In this document: positions 12,447 to 29,480 of the stretch, piece by piece
Position numbering within the stretch: position 1 is the stretch's first letter
Layout: each line of letters starts with the position of its first letter
From: Pseudomonas monteilii
GTDB taxonomy: Bacteria > Pseudomonadota > Gammaproteobacteria > Pseudomonadales > Pseudomonadaceae
Reading direction: 5' to 3'
DNA: 64,000 bases
Assembly (NCBI GenBank): GCA_001534745.1
Contig: CP013997.1
Span: 620,001 to 684,000, forward strand
Notes under the pieces: generated by a model
Seen by the model: the letters and a program-made list of their open reading frames with translations, nothing else
The model's database searches: none
Told to the model about the DNA's origin: nothing
Translations under genes and position numbers: made by a program

Positions 12447-12469
12447 AATCCTTCCGGGCATCCCCATCT
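12442..12469 (+). promoter_or_regulatory. heat-shock (sigma-32) promoter of dnaK, overlapping the grpE stop
   Basis: CTTGAAA (12442-12448) and CCCCATCT (12462-12469), 13 bases apart, are a full match to the RpoH consensus. The TGA stop of grpE is inside the -35 element. Transcription should begin near 12476, about 70 bases before dnaK. Confidence 0.87.
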
Positions 12470-12547
12470 AGGTGTCAAGCACTCACGTATTGCCGCAGTT
12501 GGCCTCAGCCGCCGCTGTAACCTAATTCAAGTTTCGGGAGAGTTTAC

Positions 12548-14473
12548 ATGGGCAAGATCATCGGTATCGACCTGGGGACCACCAACTCGTGCGTCTCCAT
12601 CCTCGAAAACGGTAACGTCAAGGTCATCGAGAACGCCGAAGGCGCGCGCACCACGCCGTCCATCGTCGCTTACGCCAACGACGGTGAGATCCTGGTCGGC
12701 CAGTCCGCCAAGCGCCAGGCCGTGACCAACCCGCACAACACCCTGTTCGCGGTGAAGCGCCTGATCGGCCGTCGCTTCGAAGAAGACGTCGTGCAGAAAG
12801 ACATCAAGCTGGTGCCGTACAAGATCGTCAAGGCGAACAACGGTGACGCCTGGGTCGAGGCCTCCGGCAAGGAAATGGCGCCGCCGCAGATCAGCGCCGA
12901 AGTCCTGAAGAAGATGAAGAAGACCGCCGAAGACTACCTCGGCGAAGCGGTGACCGAAGCGGTCATCACCGTACCGGCCTACTTCAACGACAGCCAGCGT
13001 CAGGCTACCAAGGACGCCGGTCGCATCGCCGGTCTGGACGTCAAGCGCATCATCAACGAGCCGACCGCCGCGGCCCTGGCCTACGGCATGGACAAGGCCA
13101 AGGGCGACCACACCGTGATCGTCTATGACCTGGGTGGTGGTACCTTCGACGTCTCGGTCATCGAGATCGCCGAAGTCGACGGCGAGCACCAGTTCGAAGT
13201 GTTGGCCACCAACGGCGACACCTTCCTGGGTGGCGAAGACTTCGACATGCGCCTGATCGACTACCTCGTCGACGAGTTCAAGAAAGAGTCCGGCATGGAC
13301 CTGAAGAACGATCCACTGGCCCTGCAGCGTCTGAAAGAAGCCGCTGAAAAAGCCAAGATCGAGCTGTCCTCGGCCCAGTCGACCGACGTCAACCTGCCGT
13401 ACATCACTGCCGATGCGACCGGTCCGAAGCACTTGAACGTGAAGATCTCCCGCGCCAAGCTGGAATCGCTGGTCGAAGACCTGGTCAAGCGCACCATCGA
13501 GCCATGCCGCACCGCGCTGAAAGACGCCGGTATCGACGCCAGCAAGATCGACGACGTGATCCTGGTCGGTGGTCAGACCCGTATGCCGATGGTGCAGAAG
13601 GCCGTGGCCGACTTCTTCGGCAAGGAAGCACGCAAGGACGTCAACCCGGACGAAGCCGTCGCCATGGGTGCTGCCATCCAGGGCGCCGTTCTGGCCGGTG
13701 ACGTGAAGGACGTGCTGCTGCTGGACGTCAGCCCGCTGACCCTGGGTATCGAAACCATGGGCGGCGTGATGACCGCGCTGATCGAGAAGAACACCACCAT
13801 CCCGACCAAGAAGTCGCAGGTGTTCTCGACCGCCGACGACAACCAGAACGCCGTGACCATTCACGTGCTGCAAGGTGAGCGCAAGCAGGCGTCGCAGAAC
13901 AAGTCCCTGGGCAAGTTCGACCTGGCCGACATCCCGCCAGCCCCACGCGGCGTGCCACAGATCGAAGTGACCTTCGACATCGACGCCAACGGCATCCTGC
14001 ACGTCGGTGCGAAGGACAAGGCCACCGGCAAGCAGCAGTCGATCGTCATCAAGGCCAACTCCGGTCTGTCGGACGACGAAATCGAGCGCATGGTGCGTGA
14101 CGCCGAGGCCAATGCCGAGGAAGACCGCAAGTTCGAAGAGCTGGTCGCTGCCCGCAACCAGGGTGACGCGCTGGTCCACTCGACCCGCAAGATGGTCACC
14201 GATGCAGGCGACAAGGTGACGGCCGAAGAGAAGTCTTCGATCGAGTCCGCCGTGGTTGCCCTGGAAGCTGCCCTGAAAGGCGACGACAAGGCTGCCATCG
14301 ACGCTAAGGTCGAAGAGCTGTCCAAGGTCTCTGCTCCAGTCGCGCAGAAGATGTACGCCGAGCAAGGCGAGCAGGCGCAAGGCGGTGCCCAGCAGCAGGC
14401 TGAGCCCGAAGCGAAAAAGGACGACGTGGTCGACGCCGAGTTCGAAGAAGTGAAAGACAACAACAAGCAGTAA
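12548..14473 (+). CDS. dnaK: chaperone DnaK (Hsp70)
   Basis: A 641-residue Hsp70. The nucleotide-binding domain (1 to about 385) shows all three Hsp70 signatures: IDLGTTNS at 7-14, the [10 protein letters not shown] phosphate loop, and [11 protein letters not shown]. The interdomain linker [13 protein letters not shown] is near 393, followed by the substrate-binding beta domain and helical lid. The tail is Gln/Ala-rich and ends in an acidic segment ([10 protein letters not shown]) close to E. coli DnaK. Codon use is strongly biased, as expected for a highly expressed gene. It works with GrpE and DnaJ on either side. Confidence 0.98.
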   Translation: MGKIIGIDLGTTNSCVSILENGNVKVIENAEGARTTPSIVAYANDGEILVGQSAKRQAVTNPHNTLFAVKRLIGRRFEEDVVQKDIKLVPYKIVKANNGDAWVEASGKEMAPPQISAEVLKKMKKTAEDYLGEAVTEAVITVPAYFNDSQRQATKDAGRIAGLDVKRIINEPTAAALAYGMDKAKGDHTVIVYDLGGGTFDVSVIEIAEVDGEHQFEVLATNGDTFLGGEDFDMRLIDYLVDEFKKESGMDLKNDPLALQRLKEAAEKAKIELSSAQSTDVNLPYITADATGPKHLNVKISRAKLESLVEDLVKRTIEPCRTALKDAGIDASKIDDVILVGGQTRMPMVQKAVADFFGKEARKDVNPDEAVAMGAAIQGAVLAGDVKDVLLLDVSPLTLGIETMGGVMTALIEKNTTIPTKKSQVFSTADDNQNAVTIHVLQGERKQASQNKSLGKFDLADIPPAPRGVPQIEVTFDIDANGILHVGAKDKATGKQQSIVIKANSGLSDDEIERMVRDAEANAEEDRKFEELVAARNQGDALVHSTRKMVTDAGDKVTAEEKSSIESAVVALEAALKGDDKAAIDAKVEELSKVSAPVAQKMYAEQGEQAQGGAQQQAEPEAKKDDVVDAEFEEVKDNNKQ

Positions 14474-14490
14474 TCCCTGCAAGTTGTCGG

Positions 14491-14520
14491 CCAGTTGATC
14501 GCCTGGGGGCGATCAACTGG
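14491..14520 (+). terminator. hairpin between dnaK and dnaJ
   Basis: Perfect 13-base arms (CCAGTTGATCGCC at 14491-14503 and its complement at 14508-14520) with a TGGG loop, 18 bases after the dnaK stop. No T-run follows, so it may only slow transcription or protect the dnaK 3' end, allowing lower expression of dnaJ. Confidence 0.6.
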
Positions 14521-14683
14521 TAGGATGTCGCCGCGCGGGGGCTTGCTCCCGCGTTGGCGTGTCTGGAACACGAGAATTTTTACGGCATCTGTCTGGGCGC
14601 TTCCGAGTGTGGCGGCAGGTGCTGTCGGCACGGCGCATGATGCGCAGAGGTTTGCCGAACGCCCTCAAGAGTGCAAATGACCT

Positions 14684-16628
<1,945 letters not shown>

Positions 16629-16730
16629 GTAAAGGTGGGTGCCTGGGCTGGTAAGGTCAGGTGCCTGCCGTGGGCTTTCAGCGGGGCGGTGCGGGTGGGT
16701 CATGCTGGCTGGCAGTGGTGTGGCGGATTG

Positions 16731-16874
16731 GCGGGTCCTGCGGACCCGATCGCGGCACTGGGGCCGCTCCCACAGGTGACCGCGATAGCCTGCAACCCCG
16801 CGGTGGGACTACGGGTGTAGGAGCGGCCCCTGCCGGGGCGCCGGACCGGCCGCGATCGGGTCCGCAGGACCCGC
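16731..16874. repeat. REPIN-like element with 25-bp perfect terminal inverted repeats
   Basis: The ends (from GCGGGTCCTGCGGACCCGAT at 16731, and ending at 16874) are exact reverse complements over 25 bases. Inside are two inverted REP-like units, GGGGCCGCTCCCACA and TGTAGGAGCGGCCCC, around a core (GATAGCCTGCAACCCCGCGG at 16784) almost identical to the one at 54346. It lies between dapB and carA. The rest of this 498-base gap holds the carA leader hairpin (17043-17081); I see no gene there. Confidence 0.82.
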
Positions 16875-17042
16875 AAAGGCCTGCACCTCCTTCTCCGGGC
16901 ATGCCACGCAAACAGGCCCCACGATCTACCCATGTCGCCATCCCATGTTTTTCAGGCACATATCCGGTAGACCCAAAACCCTCACTCCTGTAAGCTACAG
17001 CTTTAGTGTGTCCACTAAAAGCGCGCAGATAATCAGCATATT

Positions 17043-17081
17043 AAAGCGGAGTGACGTGTCCATACGTCATTCCGCTTTTTT
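17043..17081 (+). terminator. strong Rho-independent-type hairpin in the carA leader (candidate attenuator)
   Basis: A 15-bp stem with one G-U pair (AAAGCGGAGTGACGT at 17043-17057, right arm 17064-17078), a 6-base loop and six T residues (17076-17081). It ends only 45 bases before carA. Either it ends read-through from dapB, or it attenuates transcripts that start upstream. Upstream segments could pair in competition: GCTTTA (17000-17005) with TAAAGC (17042-17047), and AAAAGCG (17017-17023) with CGCTTTT (17074-17080). Confidence 0.75.
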
Positions 17082-17126
17082 GCAACCTGCGATCGCCCTT
17101 TCAGGCTTGATTTACGGGAGGTCTTC

Positions 17127-18263
17127 TTGACTAAGCCAGCCATACTCGCCCTTGCCGATGGCAGCATTTTTCGCGGTGAAGCCATTGGAGCCGACGGGCA
17201 GACCGTTGGTGAGGTGGTGTTCAACACCGCAATGACCGGCTACCAGGAAATTCTCACGGACCCTTCCTACGCCCAGCAAATCGTCACCCTGACCTACCCG
17301 CACATCGGTAACACCGGCACCACCGCCGAAGACGCCGAATCCAACCGTGTCTGGTCCGCCGGCCTGGTCATCCGCGACCTGCCGCTGCTGGCCAGCAACT
17401 GGCGCAACACCCAGTCGCTGCCTGATTACCTCAAGGCCAACAACGTTGTCGCCATCGCCGGTATCGACACCCGTCGCCTGACCCGCATCCTGCGTGAGAA
17501 GGGCGCCCAGAACGGTTGCATCCTGGCCGGTGACGACATCACCGAGGAAGCGGCGATCGCTGCAGCCCGCGGCTTCCCGGGCCTGAAAGGCATGGACCTG
17601 GCCAAGGTCGTGAGCACCCAGGAGCGCTACGAGTGGCGCTCCGGTGTCTGGGACCTCAAGACCGACAGCCACCCGACCATCGATGCTGCCGACCTGCCGC
17701 ATCACGTCGTCGCCTTCGACTACGGCGTCAAGGTCAACATCCTGCGCATGATGGTCGACCGCGGTTGCCGCCTGACCGTCGTACCGGCACAGACCCCGGC
17801 CAGCGAAGTGCTGGCGCTGAACCCGGACGGCGTGTTCCTCTCCAACGGCCCGGGCGACCCCGAGCCGTGCGACTACGCGATCCAGGCGATCAAGGACATC
17901 CTCGAAACCGACATCCCGGTCTTCGGCATCTGCCTGGGTCACCAGCTGCTGGCCCTGGCCTCCGGTGCCAAGACCGTGAAGATGGGTCATGGCCACCACG
18001 GCGCCAACCACCCCGTGCAGGACATCGACTCCGGCGTGGTGATGATCACCAGCCAGAACCACGGTTTCGCCGTCGACGAAGCGACCCTGCCGAGCAACGT
18101 GCGCGCCATCCACAAGTCGCTGTTCGACGGCACCCTGCAGGGCATCGAGCGTACCGACAAGAGCGCGTTCAGCTTCCAGGGCCACCCCGAGGCGAGCCCA
18201 GGGCCGACCGACGTCGCGCCGCTGTTCGACCGCTTCATCGATGCCATGGCCAAGCGCCGCTAA
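17127..18263 (+). CDS. carA: carbamoyl-phosphate synthase small subunit (glutaminase; TTG start)
   Basis: A 378-residue class I glutamine amidotransferase that supplies ammonia to CarB for carbamoyl phosphate, used in pyrimidine and arginine synthesis. The N-terminal CarA domain is followed by the glutaminase with nucleophile Cys in GICLGHQ (near 268) and His/Glu in [11 protein letters not shown] (near 352). The start is TTG 17127, behind GGGAGG (17116-17121); no ATG or GTG fits the conserved N-terminus ([11 protein letters not shown]). A strong terminator-like hairpin lies upstream. carB follows after 107 bases. Confidence 0.96.
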   Translation: MTKPAILALADGSIFRGEAIGADGQTVGEVVFNTAMTGYQEILTDPSYAQQIVTLTYPHIGNTGTTAEDAESNRVWSAGLVIRDLPLLASNWRNTQSLPDYLKANNVVAIAGIDTRRLTRILREKGAQNGCILAGDDITEEAAIAAARGFPGLKGMDLAKVVSTQERYEWRSGVWDLKTDSHPTIDAADLPHHVVAFDYGVKVNILRMMVDRGCRLTVVPAQTPASEVLALNPDGVFLSNGPGDPEPCDYAIQAIKDILETDIPVFGICLGHQLLALASGAKTVKMGHGHHGANHPVQDIDSGVVMITSQNHGFAVDEATLPSNVRAIHKSLFDGTLQGIERTDKSAFSFQGHPEASPGPTDVAPLFDRFIDAMAKRR

Positions 18264-18370
18264 GCATCCTGCTCCAGGGCTCCCGGACCGGCACACGCCG
18301 CGTCCGGACGCGCCCGACCAAGATCGTTCAAGACGGCTTGCCGACTGACCCGCGGATTTGAGTGACAACC

Positions 18371-21588
<3,218 letters not shown>

Positions 21589-21592
<4 letters not shown>

Positions 21593-22071
21593 GCATGACC
21601 AAGTACCCCATGACCGTTCAGGGCGCTCGCGCCCTGGAAGAGGAGCTGACCTTCCTGAGCAAGACCGAGCGTCCGCGCCTGAGCCAGGCTATCGGCGAAG
21701 CGCGCGAGCTGGGCGACCTGAAGGAAAACGCCGAATACCATGCCGCCCGTGAAGAGCAGGGCATGGTCGAGGCGCGTATCCGTGACATCGAAGGCCGCCT
21801 GCAGAACGCCGTGGTGATCGACGTCACCACCATCGCCCACACCGGCAAGGTCATCTTCGGCACCACCGTGCTGCTCGAGAACACCGAAACCGGCGATCAG
21901 GTGACCTACCAGATCGTCGGCGAGGACGAAGCCGACGTGAAGAAGGGCAAGCTGTCCAGCAGCGCCCCGATCGCCCGTGCCATCATCGGCAAGGAAGAAG
22001 GTGACACGGTGGTCGTCAAGACGCCCAACGGCACGGTCGAGTACGAGATTGTCGAAGTCAAGCACGTCTGA
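21589..22071 (+). CDS. greA: transcription elongation factor GreA
   Basis: A 160-residue factor that enters the RNA polymerase secondary channel and stimulates cleavage of backtracked RNA. The N-terminal coiled coil carries the acidic tip in [14 protein letters not shown]; the C-terminal FKBP-like domain ends [11 protein letters not shown]. Its ATG sits inside the carB stop (ATGA), so it belongs to the carAB row; an internal Met at codon 3 is a possible alternative start. Confidence 0.96.
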
Positions 22072-22498
22072 CCGGCGCCTGCGGGCGCCGTCCCTCGAGG
22101 GCATCCTCTGGCAGCTGGCCCAGGTTTTCTGGGTCGGCGGCCTGTGGGTGTTCCACGTGGGGCTGGTGCCGGCGCTCAAGGTCAGCGGCCTGGCACCCTT
22201 GCTGGTGCAGGATGTCGCCGCGCAGATCGACCGTTGGCTGGTCGGCGTGGCATGGCTCGGGCTGATGATCCAGCTGGCGGTGCTGGCGCGGGTCGACGGT
22301 CTGCCGGCCTGGTGGCGTCAGTTCCGTGGGCAGATGCTGTTGCTGGGATTCACTGCCTGCGTGGCGTACTACACGCTGCGCTACGGCATTGCCGTCGGGG
22401 AGCGGTGGCAGATGCTCTGCTTCCTGACGCTGGGCTTTGCCGGCATCGTGCTGGTGGCCCAGCCGGTCCCCGTCAGGGCGCGCACGCCGCGCCGCTGA
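22049..22498 (+). CDS. DUF4149-type small membrane protein (start uncertain)
   Basis: The frame reads as a hydrophobic protein beginning [15 protein letters not shown], with about four membrane helices and a short basic tail. This resembles the DUF4149 proteins commonly found after greA in pseudomonads; function is unknown. No ATG or GTG lies between the greA stop and the first conserved residues. The nearest acceptable start is TTG 22049, inside the greA 3' end, giving 149 residues; a CTG at 22082 would give a shorter protein. The end is firm; the start is a guess. Confidence 0.7.
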   Translation: MSKSSTSDRRLRAPSLEGILWQLAQVFWVGGLWVFHVGLVPALKVSGLAPLLVQDVAAQIDRWLVGVAWLGLMIQLAVLARVDGLPAWWRQFRGQMLLLGFTACVAYYTLRYGIAVGERWQMLCFLTLGFAGIVLVAQPVPVRARTPRR

Positions 22499-22511
22499 GG
22501 GGCTTCACCGC

Positions 22512-22820
22512 TTACTTGTAGCGGTGGACGTTCGACAGCTGCTTGTTCGGCTGCGGGTTCTTGCGGTAGATCAGGGCTTTCTTGCCGATGGTCTGCACCA
22601 GTTCGGCGCGGCCGACCTTGCACAGCTCGGCGATGGCCGCGGCACGTTCTTCGCGATCTTCCGAGCGGATCTCTACCTTGATCAGCTCGTGATCGGCCAG
22701 GGCGCGCTCCAGTTCGGCCACCACACCTTCGTTCACCCCATTGCCGGCGACGATCAGGACAGGCTTGAGGTCATGACCAATGGACTTGTACTGCTTCTTC
22801 TGCTCGTTATTGAGCGGCAT
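22512..22820 (-). CDS. yhbY: YhbY/CRS1-type ribosome-associated RNA-binding protein
   Basis: A 102-residue CRM-domain protein (YhbY family), linked in E. coli to pre-50S particles. The KH-like GxxG loop is in VAGNGVNEGVV, and the helix-strand pattern through ELIKVEIRSEDREERAA fits the fold. I start at Met 22820 (AAGGG upstream); a longer frame to 22895 is not conserved. It diverges from rlmE, a 23S rRNA methyltransferase, as in many gamma-proteobacteria. Confidence 0.92.
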   Translation of the reverse strand: MPLNNEQKKQYKSIGHDLKPVLIVAGNGVNEGVVAELERALADHELIKVEIRSEDREERAAAIAELCKVGRAELVQTIGKKALIYRKNPQPNKQLSNVHRYK

Positions 22821-22922
22821 AATCTGACCCTTTTCGTCTGATTCTGTAAAATTGACGGGCATTTTACCCGAGGGCCCGTGGCTCCGCCCAGTCAATCACG
22901 ACGCATATCATCGAGGTGCCCC

Positions 22923-23546
22923 GTGGCGCAACGTTCCAAAAGCAGCCATAACTGGCTGAGAGAGCATTTCAACGACCCCTTCGTCAAACAGGCGCAGAAA
23001 GACGGCTACCGCTCGCGCGCCAGCTACAAGCTGCTGGAGATCCAGGAAAAGGACCGATTGATCCGCCCCGGCATGAGCGTGATCGACCTGGGCGCGGCCC
23101 CCGGTGGCTGGTCGCAGGTGACCAGTCGTCTGATCGGCGGGCAGGGGCGCCTGATCGCCTCCGACATCCTCGAGATGGACAGCATTCCCGACGTGACCTT
23201 CATCCAGGGCGACTTCACCCAGGACGAGGTGCTCGAGCGCATCCTGCAGGCGGTCGGCGATTCCCACGTGGACCTTGTGATTTCCGACATGGCCCCCAAT
23301 ATGAGTGGTACCCCCGAGGTCGACATGCCGCGGGCGATGTTCCTGTGTGAGCTGGCCCTGGATCTGGCCAGCCGTGTGTTGAAACCTGGCGGCGATTTCC
23401 TGATCAAGATATTCCAGGGAGAAGGCTTCGATCAGTACCTCAAGGACGTGCGTGGCAAGTTCGACAAGGTGCAGATGCGCAAGCCGTCCTCGTCGCGGGA
23501 CCGTTCCCGCGAGCAATACCTGCTCGCCAGAGGTTGGAAGGGGTAG
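22923..23546 (+). CDS. rlmE: 23S rRNA 2'-O-ribose U2552 methyltransferase (GTG start)
   Basis: A 207-residue SAM-dependent methyltransferase (FtsJ/RrmJ) acting on the A-loop of 23S rRNA late in 50S assembly. The SAM site is [12 protein letters not shown] near residue 55. The K-D-K-E catalytic residues can be seen in [23 protein letters not shown] and [10 protein letters not shown]. The start is GTG 22923 with GAGGTG just upstream, matching the usual MAQRSKSS N-terminus. ftsH follows after 209 bases, as in E. coli. Confidence 0.95.
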   Translation: MAQRSKSSHNWLREHFNDPFVKQAQKDGYRSRASYKLLEIQEKDRLIRPGMSVIDLGAAPGGWSQVTSRLIGGQGRLIASDILEMDSIPDVTFIQGDFTQDEVLERILQAVGDSHVDLVISDMAPNMSGTPEVDMPRAMFLCELALDLASRVLKPGGDFLIKIFQGEGFDQYLKDVRGKFDKVQMRKPSSSRDRSREQYLLARGWKG

Positions 23547-23755
23547 GGCGTGCCACAGGGCAGGCGCTGCCACGTCAAGTGATAGTTAATTCCAATCGGC
23601 GTTTTCTGACGGGCTTGTCGGATCTTCGTGTAGGCTAAGTTTCACAAAGGGTTACAGACGGCGCCTGCGGATGCGTAGGTAATGTAGTAAGTTACGCCGG
23701 TGAATATCATGCGAGGCACGGCCGCGTCGTGCGCCGGACCTCAGAGGGTAGCTAA

Positions 23756-25678
<1,923 letters not shown>

Positions 25679-25686
25679 GGGCGCCT

Positions 25687-26538
25687 ATGAGCTCTCAGCA
25701 GTACCCCACCCGGTTGCCTTGCGGCAGCCGGGTGCTTGATCTGTCCCAGACCCATGTCATGGGCATTCTCAATGTCACCCCCGATTCCTTTTCCGACGGC
25801 GGCCAGTTCGCGCGTCGCGACGCGGCATTGCGCCACGCCGAGGCCATGGTGGCCGCCGGTGCGACGCTGATCGACGTCGGCGGCGAGTCGACCCGGCCGG
25901 GTGCGCGCGCCGTGTCGGTCACCGAGGAACTCGAGCGTGTGGCGCCCATGGTCGAAGCCATCGCGGCTCACCTGGACGTGATCGTGTCGGTCGATACCTC
26001 CACGCCCGCGGTCATGCGCGAAGCGGCGCGGCTCGGTGCTGGCCTGATCAACGACGTGCGCGCCCTCGAGCGCGACGGTGCACTGGATGCAGCGGCCGCC
26101 ACCGGGTTACCCGTGTGCCTCATGCACATGCGCGGCGAGCCTGGCACCATGCAGGACGATCCTCGCTACGACGACGTGACCCAGGACGTGGCGCGCTACC
26201 TGGAATCGCGCATGGCAGCCTGTGCCGCCGCCGGTATCGACGCCAGCCGCATCGTGCTCGACCCGGGGTTCGGCTTCGCCAAGACCCTGGCCCACAACCT
26301 GAGCCTGTTCAAGCACCTCGAGGCGTTGCATCGCCTGGGTCGCCCGCTCTTGGTCGGCGTCTCGCGCAAGAGCATGATCGGCCTGACCCTGGAACGATCG
26401 GTCGACGAGCGACTCTATGGCAGCCTGGCGTTGGCTGCCTTGGCGATGACCAAGGGCGCGCGTATCCTTCGCGTCCATGATGTGCACGAGACCGTCGATA
26501 TGGTGCGCATGATCGCTGCGGTGCAGAACGCCGAATAA
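25687..26538 (+). CDS. folP: dihydropteroate synthase
   Basis: A 283-residue folate enzyme joining p-aminobenzoate to dihydropterin pyrophosphate, the sulfonamide target. Both family signatures are present: [15 protein letters not shown] at 25-39 and the GESTRPGA loop near residue 64. The pterin-binding Lys is in [10 protein letters not shown]. It starts 8 bases after ftsH and is followed by glmM, the same ftsH-folP-glmM order as in E. coli. Confidence 0.96.
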   Translation: MSSQQYPTRLPCGSRVLDLSQTHVMGILNVTPDSFSDGGQFARRDAALRHAEAMVAAGATLIDVGGESTRPGARAVSVTEELERVAPMVEAIAAHLDVIVSVDTSTPAVMREAARLGAGLINDVRALERDGALDAAAATGLPVCLMHMRGEPGTMQDDPRYDDVTQDVARYLESRMAACAAAGIDASRIVLDPGFGFAKTLAHNLSLFKHLEALHRLGRPLLVGVSRKSMIGLTLERSVDERLYGSLALAALAMTKGARILRVHDVHETVDMVRMIAAVQNAE

Positions 26539-26558
26539 AAGAATCCTGGAGCCTCGTC

Positions 26559-27899
26559 ATGAGCAGAAAATACTTTGGTACCGACGGCATCCGTGGCCGT
26601 GTCGGTGAATACCCGATCACGCCCGACTTCATGCTCAAGCTCGGTTGGGCCGCAGGCATGGCCTTCCGCAAGCAGGGCAACTGCCGTGTGCTGGTCGGCA
26701 AGGACACGCGCATCTCCGGCTACATGTTCGAATCGGCCCTCGAGGCCGGGCTTTCCGCCGCCGGTGCCGACGTGATGCTGCTGGGACCGATGCCGACGCC
26801 GGCCATCGCCTATCTGACGCGCACCTTCCACGCCGAAGCCGGCATCGTCATCAGTGCCTCGCACAACCCCCACGACGACAACGGCATCAAGTTCTTCTCG
26901 GGCCAGGGCGTCAAGCTGCCCGACGACATCGAGCTGATGATCGAGGAACTGCTCGACCAGCCGATGACCGTGGTCGAGTCGAGCAAGCTGGGCAAGGTCT
27001 CGCGGATCAACGACGCCGCCGGTCGCTACATCGAGTTCTGCAAGAGCAGCGTGCCGAGCAGCACCGATTTCGCCGGCCTCAAGCTGGTGGTCGACTGTGC
27101 CCACGGCGCGACGTACAAGGTGGCCCCAAGCGTGTTCCGCGAGCTGGGCGCCGACGTCACCGTGCTGCATGCCCAGCCCGATGGGCTGAACATCAACGAG
27201 GGCTGTGGCTCGACGCACATCGAGTCGCTGCAGGCCGCCGTGCTGGTCGGGCATGCCGATCTGGGCATCGCCTTCGATGGCGACGGTGACCGCGTGCTGA
27301 TGGTCGACCACACCGGTGCGATCGTCGACGGTGACGAACTGCTGTTCATCATCGCCCGCGACCTGCAGGAGCGCGGCAAGCTGCACGGGGGTGTGGTCGG
27401 TACCCTGATGAGCAACCTGGGCCTTGAGCTGGCCCTGGGCGAGCTGGGCATTCCGTTCGCGCGCGCCAAGGTCGGCGACCGTTACGTGATGGCCGAACTG
27501 CAAGAGCGCGACTGGCAGCTCGGTGGCGAGAACTCCGGGCACGTGGTGTGCTGCAACCACACCACCACCGGTGATGCGATCATCGCTGCCTTGCAAGTGC
27601 TGATGGCGCTCAAGCGTCGCGGCGAGACGCTGGCCCAGGCCCGCCAGGCGCTGCGCAAGTGCCCGCAGGTGCTGATCAACGTGCGCTTCTCTGGCAGCGA
27701 CGTCGACCCGCTGGAACATCCCGAGGTCAAGCAGGCCAGCGCCGAGGCGACCGAGGCCATGGCCGGGCGTGGCCGCGTGCTGCTGCGCAAGTCGGGGACC
27801 GAGCCGCTGGTGCGGGTGATGGTCGAGGGCGACGACGAAGGCCAGGTGCGCAAGCATGCCGAATCGTTGGCCAAACTGGTCACCGAGGTTTGTGCGTGA
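26559..27899 (+). CDS. glmM: phosphoglucosamine mutase
   Basis: A 446-residue enzyme converting glucosamine-6-phosphate to glucosamine-1-phosphate for peptidoglycan and LPS precursors. The phosphorylated serine is Ser101 in [12 protein letters not shown], the magnesium loop is FDGDGDRV near 242, the sugar-binding loop GGENSGH is near 324, and the phosphate-binding loop is [12 protein letters not shown] near the C-terminus. Length is as expected (E. coli 445). TGGAG precedes the start. Confidence 0.97.
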   Translation: MSRKYFGTDGIRGRVGEYPITPDFMLKLGWAAGMAFRKQGNCRVLVGKDTRISGYMFESALEAGLSAAGADVMLLGPMPTPAIAYLTRTFHAEAGIVISASHNPHDDNGIKFFSGQGVKLPDDIELMIEELLDQPMTVVESSKLGKVSRINDAAGRYIEFCKSSVPSSTDFAGLKLVVDCAHGATYKVAPSVFRELGADVTVLHAQPDGLNINEGCGSTHIESLQAAVLVGHADLGIAFDGDGDRVLMVDHTGAIVDGDELLFIIARDLQERGKLHGGVVGTLMSNLGLELALGELGIPFARAKVGDRYVMAELQERDWQLGGENSGHVVCCNHTTTGDAIIAALQVLMALKRRGETLAQARQALRKCPQVLINVRFSGSDVDPLEHPEVKQASAEATEAMAGRGRVLLRKSGTEPLVRVMVEGDDEGQVRKHAESLAKLVTEVCA

Positions 27900-27965
27900 A
27901 AGAGGCTTGCCAGCGCGAATCCGTTTGGATAAGATCTGCGCCCACTTTGATCGACGAGGTAAAGC

Positions 27966-28721
27966 ATGCGTCGCCCCATGGTAGCTGGTAACTGGAAAAT
28001 GCACGGTACCCGCGCCAGCGTCGCTGAGCTTGTCTCCGGCCTAAGCAGGCTGGCCCTTCCGGGCAGTATCGAAGTGGCGGTATTCCCCCCTGAGTTGTTC
28101 ATCCATCGCGTTGTCGAGGGTGTGCAAGGCACGGGAATACTCATCGGGTCACAGAATTCTGCGGTACAGCCTGGGCAAGGCGCGTTGACCGGTGAAATAT
28201 CACCGGCTCAACTGGCCGATGCAGGGTGCACACTGGTCCTGATCGGGCACTCCGAGCGACGCCAATTGATAGGCGAAGATGACGACGTGCTCAATCGCAA
28301 GTTTGCAGCTGCCCAGGAAAGTGGTTTGAAGCCCGTGCTGTGTATTGGGGAAACCCTTGAAGAGCGCGAGGCGGGCAAGACGCTGGAAGTTGTCGGCCGG
28401 CAGTTGAACAGTATCATCGATGCATTGGGTGTTACGGCCTTTGCCAATGCGGTCATTGCCTACGAGCCTGTTTGGGCCATCGGTACAGGGCTGACGGCGA
28501 CGCCTCAGCAGGCCCAGGATGTGCACGCCGCGATCCGAAGCCAGCTGGCGGCAAAGGATGCCGAGATCGCCGCCAACGTACAGATCCTGTACGGCGGTAG
28601 CGTCAAGGCAGCCAATGCGGTTGAGTTGTTCGGCATGCCGGATATCGATGGGGGGCTCATTGGTGGAGCGTCCCTGAACGCAGACGAATTCGGTGCAATT
28701 TGTCGCGCCGCAGGAAACTGA
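27966..28721 (+). CDS. tpiA: triosephosphate isomerase
   Basis: A 251-residue TIM barrel interconverting dihydroxyacetone phosphate and glyceraldehyde-3-phosphate. Catalytic residues are all present: Lys11 (GNWKMHG), His95 (IGHSERR) and Glu167 ([11 protein letters not shown]). The phosphate-binding GGSVKAANA loop follows. GAGGT precedes the start. The gene is visibly less GC-rich and less codon-biased than glmM upstream, a change that continues through secG. secG follows after 4 bases. Confidence 0.97.
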   Translation: MRRPMVAGNWKMHGTRASVAELVSGLSRLALPGSIEVAVFPPELFIHRVVEGVQGTGILIGSQNSAVQPGQGALTGEISPAQLADAGCTLVLIGHSERRQLIGEDDDVLNRKFAAAQESGLKPVLCIGETLEEREAGKTLEVVGRQLNSIIDALGVTAFANAVIAYEPVWAIGTGLTATPQQAQDVHAAIRSQLAAKDAEIAANVQILYGGSVKAANAVELFGMPDIDGGLIGGASLNADEFGAICRAAGN

Positions 28722-28725
28722 ACAA

Positions 28726-29124
28726 ATGCTGGAAACAGTCGTAGTCGTTTTTCATCTGTTGGGTGCCATCGGGGTTATCGCGCTGGTGTTGCTGCAACAG
28801 GGTAAAGGTGCGGAAGCCGGTGCCTCGTTTGGCGCAGGTGCTTCGAATACCGTATTCGGTAGTCAGGGCTCCGCAACGTTCCTCAGTAAAATCACTGCTA
28901 TACTTGCTGCCTCTTTCTTTTTGACAGCACTTGGGTTAGGATACTTCGCAAAGCAGAAAGCACATGAGCTTTCTCAAGCCGGTCTTCCAGATCCAGCGGT
29001 CATGGAAGTTCAGCAGCAACAAAAACCGGTATTGAATGATGATGTACCGGTGCTCCAAGAACAGAAGAGCGCAACGACCCCTAACACGGGTGATGTACCT
29101 CCTCCGGCTGAAGAGCAGCAGTAA
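28726..29124 (+). CDS. secG: preprotein translocase subunit SecG
   Basis: A 132-residue inner-membrane subunit of the SecYEG channel. The first membrane helix lies at about 3-21, followed by the conserved [15 protein letters not shown] loop; a second helix lies at about 53-72. The C-terminal 55 residues are a Gln/Pro-rich cytoplasmic tail. The start at 28726 follows AGGAAA; an in-frame upstream extension overlaps tpiA and is not conserved. A tRNA-Leu gene begins 18 bases after the stop. Confidence 0.94.
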   Translation: MLETVVVVFHLLGAIGVIALVLLQQGKGAEAGASFGAGASNTVFGSQGSATFLSKITAILAASFFLTALGLGYFAKQKAHELSQAGLPDPAVMEVQQQQKPVLNDDVPVLQEQKSATTPNTGDVPPPAEEQQ

Positions 29125-29142
29125 CAGGTTTCATGTAGTATT

Positions 29143-29228
29143 GCCGAGGTGGTGGAATTGGTAGACACGCAACCTTGAGGTGGTTGTGCCCATAGGGTGT
29201 AGGGGTTCGAGTCCCCTTCTCGGTACCA
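29143..29228 (+). tRNA. tRNA-Leu (anticodon GAG)
   Basis: An 86-base class II tRNA. The acceptor GCCGAGG pairs with TCTCGGT before A73 and an encoded CCA. The anticodon stem CAACC/GGTTG holds the loop TTGAGGT with GAG at 29177-29179. A long variable arm (GTGCCCATAGGGTGT region) and the T arm (GGGGTTCGAGTCCCC) are clear. It reads CUC and CUU codons. Confidence 0.96.
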
Positions 29229-29241
29229 ATTGAAGCATGAG

Positions 29242-29261
29242 AGCCCGCTGTTGCGGGCTTT
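29242..29261 (+). terminator. terminator after tRNA-Leu
   Basis: AGCCCGC (29242-29248) and GCGGGCT (29253-29259) form a perfect stem with a TGTT loop, followed by TTCTTG. It is 13 bases beyond the tRNA 3' end. Confidence 0.75.
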
Positions 29262-29280
29262 CTTGCAGGTGGAGGTCAGA

Positions 29281-29310
29281 TTGACCCCTTCGCGGGTTCG
29301 GTCTTATACT
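29281..29310 (+). promoter_or_regulatory. sigma-70 promoter of the initiator tRNA
   Basis: TTGACC (29281-29286) and TATACT (29305-29310), 18 bases apart, each match the consensus at five of six positions. The start of transcription would be near 29317, ten bases before the mature tRNA. Confidence 0.72.
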
Positions 29311-29326
29311 TTCGCTCCAGCGTTGA

Positions 29327-29403
<77 letters not shown>

Positions 29404-29413
29404 ATGTCAGCGG

Positions 29414-29435
29414 AGCCCCTTCACAGGGGCTTTTT
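29414..29435 (+). terminator. terminator after initiator tRNA
   Basis: AGCCCCT (29414-29420) and AGGGGCT (29425-29431) with a TCAC loop, followed by five T residues from 29431. Classic Rho-independent form, 10 bases past the tRNA. Confidence 0.88.
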
Positions 29436-29480
29436 GTTAGCTGAACAGTCTTAGCGCCGTTGTCCGACGGCGTATCAGGG

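Noticed and set aside
12527..14482. 651-codon minus-strand frame opposite dnaK
   Set aside because: Codon bias of dnaK leaves the reverse strand free of stops; the translation has only shadow composition.
16945..17130. 61-codon frame ending at the carA start
   Set aside because: It passes through the leader hairpin, has no ribosome site and no bias; kept only as background to the attenuator idea.
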